Positions 52,896 to 64,000 of a DNA stretch of 64,000 nt are shown piece after piece (positions within the stretch are counted from its first letter, which is position 1; every line of letters starts with the position of its first letter). The notes under the pieces were generated by a model. That model ran no database searches, was not told where the DNA came from, and worked only from the letters and a program-made list of their open reading frames with translations. The DNA is from Sitta carolinensis (taxonomy: Eukaryota; Chordata; Aves; Passeriformes; Sittidae): the NCBI GenBank assembly GCA_032173965.1, contig CM063299.1, positions 2,291,501-2,355,500 on the forward strand, written 5' to 3'. The translations under genes were made by a program, and so were the position numbers.

Positions 52896-55800
52896 AGCTG
52901 GTTTAGGCCAGGCTTAACATCCACCTGAATCCACAAGACAATTCTGAGAGTGGCCAGAAGTGACCGGGAAGAGAAAAAACATCAGGACAATTATAGTGAC
53001 TCAGAGCCCAGTTCATGGATATCCAGAGCTTCTTCTCTATTCACATCTTGGTTTCAATTCTTGGAATAATTAAATCAATTCTTGTTGCAGAGCTTTCTTC
53101 CAGGAGTATTTCTAATTGCTTTGGAATCCCTTTACACACAAGGCACAAGTCACAACCTGCTCCAAGGAGTCTCCCAATTCAATTCAACAGTGCAGCAAAA
53201 GGACCAGAGTCTTTCATGTACATCAAACACTTCTCAGTCACTGCTGAGCTCTTTTCTTATTTTTCTCATTAGAAACCCTTTTTTTTTTTTTGTTATTATT
53301 TTCAAACAAAGCAATCAAATGCAATCCAGCTTCTAATGATTCTTTCAGGACCAAGGCAGCAGTGATAAAAATGTCCTTTTTAGCTTTGTTTTTTTTCTGC
53401 CCAGGTCTGGCTGTAGCCAGAAGGCACCTCCAGCCAGGTGAGGCATTTTATTGCTCTGTGGCTCCAGGAGGGCAGGATCTGGACACAGCAGCTCATGGCT
53501 GCTCAGGATTTGATATCTATGCAATTCTATTTTGAAGATATTATTTCTCACTATGACAGCACCAGAGAAGAAAGGTTAACAACAATAAAGAGATGTTTAA
53601 AGAGCTCCCTCATCTTTCAGCAGCTGTTTCTCCTCTTCTGAAGGTTTGCACTAAATTTAACTCTGCATTGTTCCCAGAGCTGTCTCCTCCCAAACCTTTC
53701 AACAGGCGTTTGAGATCCCTCAGTGAATAAGTGCTGCTCTCCCTGCCCTTGGCAAACCCTGCCAGCCCCAGGAGCAGCCCAGCCAGGGCAGGGCAGCCCC
53801 AGGAGAACCAGAACCAACTCCAGGGGAGGTTTCTAAGGTGACAAACACTTATTTGACAAAGATCTTCACTGGACAAAGATGGGCTCGTTACGATGCCTCA
53901 GGTTTTAGTTTTTCTAATTTGATATTTTGCACTGTCCAGGGTGTATCCTCTTGGAGCCTTTCAATAAATATCTATTTTATTCCTTTTGCTCTGTCCTAGG
54001 TCAGCCTTTCTAGGCATCAGTTCTGAACCTCTCCCTGCTGCCAGCCTGCAGTGATTCCTGTGCTTGAGGATTCTTTGCCAAACTGTGGCTCCTGTGCACT
54101 GTGCAAACAAATCTCTGCCTCCAAACCATTCCATTCTGCTGCTCGTGCATCAGAATATAAAACCTGTACCTGCCACAAAGACAGCCAATTCTAAACATCT
54201 CTGAAGTTTCATGCAACTCCAATAGATCACAGGGTTTTCCCTTTTCAAAGATAACACCAGATTTTTGTCTTATTCTGCCTTTAAAAGGATCTAAATGCAC
54301 TCCATACATTTACCACTCCTGTAGAAACCAGTACACACATAAGTTTTTAAAACCCAATTCCAGAAAAAACAGCCTTTCCTGGCCTCCCTTATTCTACTTG
54401 CTGAAGTTTGTCTTAAATTATTACAACTTTTACATATTAAAACATTTTTTTCTATCTATTTAATTTTCAAATGAGATAACTTGAGAGAGTCACTTCTATT
54501 TTCTCTTCTTTTTAAGACAGCAACGATAATATATTTACAAATTTGCCCCCAAAACAGAAAGGTTTGATTAGGAAAATGGGAAGATTATTTCAATTACATC
54601 TGTAGAAACTGCTTAAGAAACCTTCTTGAAATTGTCCTAATCATAATGAACTTGTAGATGCATTTTTAGACAACACCACTTACATCAAGGGGGCAAAATT
54701 TGGCACGCTAAGAAGAAAATGATGAACTGAACTCTGAAGCTCATTGATCTTTCCACAATGCATTCAATGTTACTGTAACATATTTTTAATAGCATTTTAT
54801 ATGTGAACACCACATAGAAACCTCCACTGGGAGAAACCCTCAATTACTTTCTGCATGCATAATACCCCTCGGTAATAACCTTCAACTTCTAGAGGAAAGG
54901 AGTTGAAGTTTTTAACCAGGGATTTGGTCACACTTCATCAGTATCATATTTACATGAGCTCAGCCAAACACCAGTGAAAGTTTTACTGTCAACTTACTTT
55001 GCATGTTCTGGTATTAATCCACCCAAAGCCCACTGAGGTGCTCCCCGAGGTGCAATCAGCTCGCCAAGCCTGGGGAGGGTGTTTAAAATCGAGCCTAAAT
55101 GGATTTGCCAAGGTATGGGGTTTGTCCCGTGGCAACTTTCAAATGGGGTAATGCAATTAAAAACCTTCTGGAGGAGCAGCTCTGAAGATGAGAGAGAAAT
55201 AATGCAGAATATGAAATATGGGGATGCTGTGCACCTGTATGGTTTGGGTAAGTTTATAAATATAGCATAAAAAATATATGAATCCAATCTACAGACAAAT
55301 CAGACAAGTCCTACTGGATTTAGACACCCTACAGATAAAAGACACAACAGACAAAACGAGAATTTTAAGCCCATGTGCTTTTACAAGTGTTTAATGCATA
55401 TTTCTATAAAACAACAGCAATTTCTAGTTCTTTAGCAATTACAAATAATTGCTGTGTATATGGGAATTTAAGGTCTAAAAAGTAAGTGAATATGAACTAT
55501 TCTTGAAGTTAGTCACATAAAGCTGCACATTTTAAGGCCATAAACTTCCCAGTCTATTAGAAATAGAGCACATTTGTATTTTAAGAGGTTTTCCAAGTGC
55601 AAGTGTGATTTACATTGTTCAGACACTTCCAGTTATTATTCATTTCCATGAAGGAATGCCCAGGAGAATGGCTTGGAATGATTCATCTTAGACTTGCACC
55701 AGCTCTGTACTTTCTGTTTACACCTGTGCCCATGGCAGAGGTTTGGGGCAGGGTTTTGTGGCTTTTTTTCCCCCCTGAGCTGTATTTTCCCTCTAAACCA

Positions 55801-56089
55801 CCTCAACAAGCACCATACCCCTTATTTTACAAATACTGCCATGCTCACAGAATATTTGAAATATTCTGTGTGTTAGCTGTAAAAAAAATCCATATAGTAG
55901 TCAAGAACTATCAAGGTCATTTCCTTTAGATGAGTTATGTTTTGTCTGGATTTTTCAATTTTTTTCCTCTGGCAACATATGGCCAATCAGAATAAGAAAA
56001 TCCCATCTGTTTGCAATTGGTTTCAGCTACCATGCTTTAGTCTGCTGGTAATATTTTGAATTCTAAGCTAAGTAGGTCTTAAGCTGAGA

Positions 56090-56110
56090 TTTTTTTTTTT
56101 TTTTTTTTTT
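56090..56110. repeat. Homopolymer run of 21 T
   Basis: An uninterrupted T tract followed by AAACAG. No adjacent retroposed gene is recognisable. Confidence 0.85.
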
Positions 56111-59100
56111 AAACAGATCTCTACAAAGCAGGAGATTCCAAACCAGGTTTAAATCAGCAGCAATACATTGAGAAATAATTCTGATTTTTCATTCTCTATT
56201 ATTATCAGAATAAAAGCATTTCTAGAGCTGTAGTTCTTAAAGATAAAAGCACAGGGGAAGTGACAGCCCCACTTAGAGTGTTTTTAATATTTCTATAGAG
56301 CCCAGCAGAGCATTCTTTGTGCTGAGATCAATAATGGTGTGGAGTTGTGGTTTAAAGCACCACTTGATAACAAAGCCTGGCTGCTGCTGCCACTGGAACC
56401 ACACTGGACTTGTCCAACCAGCTTGGAGTGAAGTTCCTCTCTCATCATCTCTGCCTGCTAAACAAACACCTGGGTGGGGAAAGCAGCTGATGAACCAGGG
56501 CTGCAAGCCCGGGCTACATTTATTTTTGTTGGATTATTTCTAATCCACACCATTCCTCCCTTCTAAAACTCTGCCATTGAGATAGCCTTGGGAGCGGTCA
56601 CATCATCACTTTTAAAGCAGCAAAACTCCTTTTGAGAAACCCAGCCCAAATGGCCATGAAATGTTCAAATAGGATACTGAATTTACAAAAAGAGAGGGCA
56701 ATACTTACTGTATTTTAGTTTTTATTCACTACAGGGTGCTTCACCAGATGCTATGAGAGGTGACTTAGGAGATTTTCCTACTTGTTAAGCATCAACTAAA
56801 CCAAGTTGCACATTCACAAGACAAGGAAATCATTCAGATTAGTGTCTGATAAGGGAGTAAATAAACCCAACACCAAACAGGAATAATAATCTCAGCATTT
56901 CAGTTATTAAACCTACTGTGCATCAAATCATCTCAGCAGCGCCTGCGAGGAAAACTCTGGAGAATGAACACCTGATAAATCATCCATGCAGAGACACAGT
57001 TAAACACAAACTCATACCACGTCCACAAGCAAATGAAAATTTCAGGGCAGATTTATTAGCTTGTGGATGTTCCTAATTACTTGAAAAACTATAGGCTTAC
57101 TACCAATGGTAACAGCAATCTGTACTAAGACCTTAAATCTTCGGAAAGAAAGAAGCTGCTTATTGAAGAAATGGTTTCGTTTTCTCTCTCCTTTTATTCT
57201 TCAGTTCTTTGGAACACAAAGGAAATATCTGCAGGGCCAGGGCAGTGGGCCCTGCAGCAGCTCTGTTATCCTGGCACTCCCAACAAGGCTTCCTAGAAGT
57301 ATGGCCTCAGAGATGCAAAGCAGAGGGCAGAGCAGGGGCTGATTTATTGCATTCAATTATTCCTGTTTAAAAGTTTCCTCTGGGGCACAAGCACGTAATA
57401 TATTGTACTTTCCATTACCTGGTGCAAATGTAAAACATACCTGAAAAACACATTTCATGCTTATAACATATTAAAACAACAAGTAAGATGTCATGGCATC
57501 AGTTTGATAGATTAACTGCCACTTACTGATGTTGTACTATATTAGTTAACAGCAAATTAATATCATCAGGCATATTTCCTCTTTTAGATTTAAAAAATAT
57601 TAGTATGGAACCAGAGATTCCCATAAATTCTTATCACTCAGTTCTAGAAGAAGCTTCTAATCTAATCTGGGACAAGATAAGCAGCAATTTCTCCATTTGT
57701 TTGCAAACCTTTTTCTACCTCAGTTACCTTTTGCTGATTAGAAAATTTTTATCCTGAAAGCCCCAAAACCTGCACAGGCATCCCATGGGTTTTTCACCAG
57801 GATTCTACCTGGTGTCCACACCCCCCCTGGGCTTTAGGAAGCAGCTCTTGAAGAACATCTCAACGATTTCTCCAGAGGTTGCCATAACTGTCCCTGCCAT
57901 GGGATGTGATCAGGACCTTTTGTGACACACTGATCTACACCAGGGGACAAAAGTTGATTAAAGGGAATCTTAAAAACCTCAGCTACCACGAGCATTCAGA
58001 ATTCTCCAAGTATGGCATAGAGAATACTCAATAATTTTAAAAGAAATAATGAGTAGATAGAAAAGCCATAGAAAGAGGCAGACTCAGGCTATGTTTTGAA
58101 TTTTTAGGTCTAGTCTGGTACTTATGGTTTAATATGGAGTGCACAGAGGAGGAAACTGTCCTTTAAATGCAACATTTCAAGTTTTTAATTTAGCATGCCA
58201 TGAAGCATCAAAACGATTGGTTCTTGTGCAGTCAGAACATCCCTGCTCCCAGCTCCTTTCCAAACCACCTTCACAGGCTCTGCTGCAGATTAAGTTGTGA
58301 CAATTTAAACCCAGCACAGCAGAGATCCTCTCACTGAAACACAAGAGTCATGAAGGGAGAGTCAGCCTCCAGTTCAGTGATGACAAATGAGCTCTAAAGG
58401 CTGACATTCCCAGCTTCTGCCAAAAAGAAAAGCAAGAGCATCTTTAATGAGCAGCAATCAACTGCAATCAAACCAAAGATCTGGCTGAGAACCCTCCCGT
58501 GAGAGGAGCAGGGCTCTGCTAATGCAGTGAATATCAGCTATAAAGTAGAGGAAGAGCTCTAAAGAAGAGCTTGGCTCGTGCCCAGAGCCAGCTGGCACAA
58601 CTGGAACTGCAGAAAACAAAGCTTTGAAAGATCAGGATTCAGCTTATTCTAAAAATATTAATAATAAGACGATAAATAGAGGAGAAGAGAAAAATTACTT
58701 GCATTATTTTGGGCTATAAACCCAAATGCTGAAGTAAGTAAACATGGATCTCTATTAAATCCTTATCTTCATATTTTCCAGATCCAGCCCATAAGGAAGT
58801 TAAGAGTGGAGGAAGTGGGTTCAACTAATTAAAAAAGAGGCAATACAGGAGTGCAGCTGTTCCTGCTTAAGCCCAGCTTCAGAAAACTTTGTGCAGTTTT
58901 GCAACCTTGATCTCCAGGCATTTCACCCCAGTATCCTTCAGAAGAGGATGAAGACCTTGAATAATGCTGTAGAACACAGCTGACCTTTCATCCAGAGTAT
59001 CTTCTGTGGGCTTTGTTTAAATTAGCAAAATACTTTTTAAAAAAAGTTTTCTGGGGGTGAAAAAACCTTCTATAATAAAACATAGAACTAGAAAGCAAAA

Positions 59101-62100
59101 GTTGTTCTGGTATAATTTTATTTTAGTATTTTGGAGTGCTAAGCTAAAACAGGAATATAGATCATAGTGCATTTAGATTATTTCAAACAATTAAAAAGGA
59201 ATGACTGAGCTTGGTTTATTTAGAATCTAAGGAGTGTTCTCAATGCAAAGGGGGAAGGAAGAAGTTCAGTGCTGGAATCCTAAAAGAGCAAGTATCAAAA
59301 AACTAGTGAAATGTGCAGCCCAGTGAAAGGTTCAGCATCTAATGATAAAAGCACAGCAGTGGTTCAAAAGCAAACAAATCCTGCTAGAATGAAAAATCAA
59401 TGAGCTTTGAGAAATTCTGACAATGACAAGGTCCCTCTCCCTGTGAGATCAACTGGAGAAGCCCCATTAGCAGAGCAGCCATCTGCCTTTTCCTGCTCCC
59501 CACGTCCTGCACCACCACCCAGGCTACTTTCTCCTTCCTCAATACAAGGCCACTCACAGTGGAGCAAACGGGCCCAAAATTTCAGGGAAAAAAGAAAAAT
59601 AAATGAGTTGGGGTGACACAGAAAGGTGCCAAAAATCAGCCCTTAAAACCAAGCCCAAGGCAAGCCAGGCCAGGATTTGGAAGGCAGGGAAAGGAGTCCT
59701 TGGGGTACAAAATAACTCCAGTGCCAGGGGAGGGATGAACCCATGAGCCTGAGGCACATCCCACAGAGAAAACTGATTATTCACACACACAGATTAAATA
59801 TTGCTATAAATTCTTTTGCAAGGTTATCCCACACAGCAGTGGGCTAAAGGTTTATGGCAGCCAATGTCAAACAAATGTGATTTCCCTGAATGCAGCTGAA
59901 TAAACCTGGAGGTGAAGGACAAATCTGGATTATTGATAAGTGCCTCTGACTTGTCCCCTTTGATAACTCTCCAGGGTCTTTCCTGCCAGGCTAAATATTT
60001 CTAAAATAATGGCTGCAATAGAAACTGTGAGGGAAGAAATTTTACAAGAGACACCACATAACAAAGTGCAGTAGATAACACAAGTTTCAAAGACAACAGG
60101 AGTAAAAATTGCCCTCTCTTGAAGAGAAAATTGGCTCTACCCCATTCCCTGAAGGTGACATTTATAACAAACCCCAAAGCAACAAGTGGTTTATATTTGG
60201 GGTCTGTTTTATCAGCTGATAGTTGAAATCTGACTGTGAGAAAGGCAACATTCTGCTCCTATTCGTGGCAGCTCTCTCCCCGCTTTGCATGACTTTCAAA
60301 GCAACAAAATAGTTGGGAAATAAATTTCAAAAAGTTCAAGAACTACTCATTAACAGTCAGACATCTGCACTTCCCAAACCACCCAAAACAAAGCCTGGTT
60401 CTTAATCCCAGTGGATCATGTGGACAGCAGACTGTGGGGGAATGCAAGGAGTGTTTTGGCTACAGCACTAATTCTTTGCAGTGAATAAATACATTTGCCT
60501 AAAAAAGTAATTCAAAACACACATATTCCTTTCCAAATTCCCCAAGTGCCTGGCCTGCCTTTCAGAGGGGCTCTATTCAATGGACAAACATTGCTCCAAG
60601 GCCCTGGCCCTCCAGCTAATTAAGAGGATGTGCCAGTTCTTTACCCCTGGAGTCCAGATCTGTTTCTCTTCAACGAACTCTGCTCTTCCATAAAAGTTAG
60701 ACTCAAAGTATAGCATGAGCAGACCAGCTTTATACAATGGCTCTCCCATTTATGACATGAGAAAACCATTTTCTCTATTACTATAAACTCTAATGATTCA
60801 TTTGAAACCAGTAAAATGGGGTTTAGCTGCCTTGATGAACTTACACATCCACCATGGATTCCTCTCTTAAAAAGCATGAACAGCACAATGCATCAGAAAA
60901 ACCCAAACCAAATCATTCCCTAGCTTGTGGCTTTATGAGTTACAATAAAAACCACCTTTATTTATTTATTTTTCCACCCATAAATATCAGAGAATGTTCA
61001 AATTTGGCAGGGAATTTATCTGCATCTCAGTATTGTGCACTGATAAAAGAGATAGCAACAATTTAAGAGATAGCAACACCTGCTTGTGCCCCAGGGGAAT
61101 GAGGTGTAAGCTCTTGGTGGGGTGGGTCAAACAAAATAACATTTACCCAAAAAACCCCACCCCAAACTACTCTGCAAACTGCATATTTCTTACTTTCAGA
61201 AAGAATGCACAGGACTATCGTGGCTTACTGTGATTTCTCAGATGATTTCCAAATGTTTCATTACTACAGAGTATGGGATACAGTTTCTGATCCAGATGCT
61301 TAAAAGAACAAATCTAACAGAGAAACTTAATCTGAGCTAGACTTGGCAAATTTTCCAGGGAAAAAAAAGCACCAAAAAAAAAAAAAAATTAGAATGATGT
61401 TTTGGAAGCTGCTCAAACAAAAGCCAAAATGGAAATATGCCTCTTTCAACCATACCCTGGGCTGCTGTTAAAAATAAGAGGGACACTTAGAATTTCCACA
61501 AGTGTGAACTGCAGCTGAGGTTTATAAAATAGAAAACTTCAGTGTCAGAACTTCCCAAGAACAGTTTTTTACTTTCATCTTAAGCTAAAGCCATCATTCT
61601 CTATGCAGTATTAACAAAACAATATGAGAGGTCTTGCATATACGTGGAAGATTCTAGATCAATTAGAAGGAAAACATCCATTTGAAAAAAATATCATGCT
61701 TTAAAAATAACCCACAGAAGCAAGTAGATGGCAGAGGAGTGACACAGTCCTATGGTCAGTAATAATGCAGAGTATTTAACTTAAACCTGACCACTTCAGA
61801 GCACCTTATGAGCACAGGCTAAACTTACAGAGGTTTTTTTTTCCATCTCCAAACTGAGAAACTGTAGGAAGAGAGCTCCAATCTGCTTGGAGTCACGTAG
61901 GATTTATTTGAATTCAAATGTGCTGAGGTATTGCTTATCTGATAGCCTTGTTCCTCCCCTGAAGAAAGACAAGGCGAAATCTTTGTACAGCCACACAGCT
62001 CCCTATAAACACCAGGAACATTTCAAATCTTGGCCAATTCTTTTTTATTATTATTATTTCAAGCCATTCAGAGAGGAGAAAGAACCAAATTTATGTTTGG

Positions 62101-64000
62101 CTTCGCTTACTTCTGGGAAAGAATTTGGCCAAATGTTTGTATTCCATCAAGAGGAAGAAACTATGGACTTCAACAATAAAAATAACCAATACCATATACA
62201 AATTACACATGGAAGAATGGTGGTAATTGTCTGTTTTTTCACCCTCCCTACCATGTATTATTGCTGTATGGTTGCAATTTAAGAAGTAGAAAAGCTCTCA
62301 AAGTAGAATTCCTACAGTGAGCAAGCCAGACAGAACTACTACAGGGAGTATCCCTGCATACCACAGGCTGTGTGCAGTTTAATTATGTAAATCTAGAATA
62401 CCATATTGACGTTACATAAATCAATTTTATTCTAATTTCCTAGCGAGGAGGAAAGGCTCACTGAACCCAGAGGTATCAGAGTTAGAAAACATCTGCAACA
62501 AATCTAATTCTTTTATTCTGCTACAGCCACTTGGCTCCCAAAGTGTGAAAAATGGCTATCACTTAGTAAAGCTGGTGTCCAACTACTTGAAAGCACACTC
62601 ACTTTGAGAATAAAAGTTAAATCACAAATGCTCTTACCTTGATTGGAGATTTACATTTTATAATAGCACAGAAATTTACAGGAAGGGAGAGTTCAGTATA
62701 TTAAATTTATGATGAGTTTAGATGCTTTAACTTCACCTCGGTTTTAATTACGTAACAAGATACCAAAGTACAATTTTAAAAAAGACCTGAATACCATCAT
62801 TAATATAGACATTTAGACTCCTGACAGTGAATTGTGGAGCTTTTAATTTCCCTGTGCATGACTGCAATGCTGGTTTGAATTCAGCCCCACAATGGCCAAG
62901 ACATTTCCCAGAGTGATAACAAAGAGGGGTTTTGTTACGGCTGCTGGAGGGGTCAGTGGCAGCTGCACCCTGGGCCTGCCATAATCACTATAAAATACTG
63001 GCCTGCAACAATGGCTGCTCATTGGAATATAAAACAATTGGAATGTTGAATCTGGAATTTCAGCAGCTGCTACTGGACATTTTCCATCGCTTTGAAGCAT
63101 CAGCTATCAGTGCGCTCATTTTCTGCGTCTTCGTTTTAGTGATAAAAAACATTTGTGGGATTGCACCACGAGTCAGATGCTTGATATAAAGCAGTATAAA
63201 AATAATCCCAGAGAAATGGCCATATCCTTAATCCAAGCCATTCCAGAGATGCATTTTTAGGGCAGTTTCTCCAGGAGTTGTCCCTGTGGAGCAGAGGAGC
63301 AGCCTGAAGCACGGAGTGAGGTGGGAGAAGGGAAAGGGCAGAACCTTCCCAGCTTTCCTTCCAAGCCAGTTTGACCTGCAAAGATACCTGTGTTTATTGA
63401 AGCCACACTTGATTTTCGCACCAGGAAGCAAGGAAAATGCTTGCTTTTTGCCACTCACAGCTTCAGTGAGCACTGGCCTTGCCTGATGAAAGATCACTTG
63501 ATTATTGGCACCAGGCAGACAATAAATCACAGTGCTGTGACTGTCTCAGCACTTTATTATTAATATACATTGGACCAGCCTAACACCAGGCTTGTCCCTG
63601 CATTTTTAAATTTCTCTGTCTTTAAAGAGTATTTAAAGAAATTATTACATATTTTAAAGCAAATTTCAATGTAGTAGAATTCAAATAATTCTGCTAAGTT
63701 AGATGTCAGGCATTTTCTGGCAGGCATGAGCAGGGAGGAGCACTGGTAACTGCAGGACAGGATTCAGAGGTTGACATTTATTTCTCACTCAATAGGATTT
63801 AGTTTCACTTAAATATAGCCCTCAAGGAATTAAAGAAGAAAATATTCAGTCCCTGACACCTACAGGCTCTCAGCCTTCCCAGAGAACAGTGTAAGCATGG
63901 GTGTGATGATAAATACATGGCAGATTTTGCAAACACACATAGAGACATTAACTCAAACACTGTTCAGCTTCTTCCCAGAGTTATAAATCCATTTTTCCTT

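Larger units (their letters stand above)
47170..64000. other. Intergenic region to the window end (47.2-64 kb)
   Basis: No exon is supported and no BRIP1 exon was recognised on the minus strand. Contents: a 44-A run (48185-48228), an 86-bp diverged duplication (48875-49020), a 24-bp minisatellite (49128-49260), a possible CR1 tail (52846-52895), a 21-T run (56090-56110) and a short duplication at about 61046-61082. The remainder is unique AT-rich sequence in which I see nothing specific. Confidence 0.65.

Noticed and set aside
62633..62641. Minus-strand donor AAGGTAAGA suggesting a BRIP1 exon
   Set aside because: The upstream sequence on that strand has no good acceptor and no recognisable coding content.
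18620..64000. BRIP1 (the usual downstream neighbour) on the minus strand
   Set aside because: I looked for its large last exon and helicase motifs in minus-strand frames and saw none; the gene probably starts beyond the window.

Overview
The window is vertebrate nuclear DNA, most likely from a bird. It carries the 3' four-fifths of one protein-coding gene, TBX4, on the + strand (168-16992, with a 3'UTR to about 18.6 kb). About 45 kb of non-coding DNA follows. The bird call rests on three things. The T-box protein matches TBX4 and not TBX5. The introns are compact. Interspersed repeats are scarce, and the only recognisable ones are old CR1/L3-type LINE tails, with no SINE families. Another sauropsid cannot be excluded by eye.

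Layout. 1-167 is the end of an upstream intron. Six coding exons follow at 168-287, 1882-2029, 11936-12088, 14483-14571, 14903-15144 and 16367-16992. They join in one open frame of 458 complete codons plus stop, with GT/AG at every junction. By exon lengths and phases they are coding exons 3-8 of the usual eight in the Tbx4/Tbx5 pair. The first two coding exons and the promoter lie upstream of the window. The last exon and the first part of the 3'UTR are CpG-dense. The best polyadenylation signal is at 18584-18589. The ~9.9 kb intron (2030-11935) holds a large AT-rich microsatellite, a CCAT/CCCT microsatellite and an RFX-type X-box.

The region 18.6-64 kb holds no exon I can support. In other amniotes the next gene downstream is BRIP1, on the opposite strand, and I see no BRIP1 exon here. 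The stretch therefore looks like regulatory flank, where downstream hindlimb control of TBX4 would be expected. Several unique, TAAT-rich or CpG-bearing segments look like candidate conserved elements (28.6-28.9, 36.56-37.06, 40.15-40.58, 42.86-43.08 and 46.55-47.17 kb). Tandem repeats are the other structure. They include a purine-rich ~21-bp minisatellite (28208-28580), a nested duplication/minisatellite (39233-40008), a 24-bp minisatellite (49128-49260) and a 44-A run (48185-48228).

Observations most worth checking: a well-formed polyadenylation signal just inside the last intron of TBX4, which would make a T-box-only isoform; three PITX-type TAATCC motifs within 151 bp in that intron; a 14-CpG micro-island in 83 bp beside a TAATCC-bearing candidate enhancer at 40.2 kb; and the nested A-B-A-(n)-B repeat next to it. 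I found no new protein-coding system.
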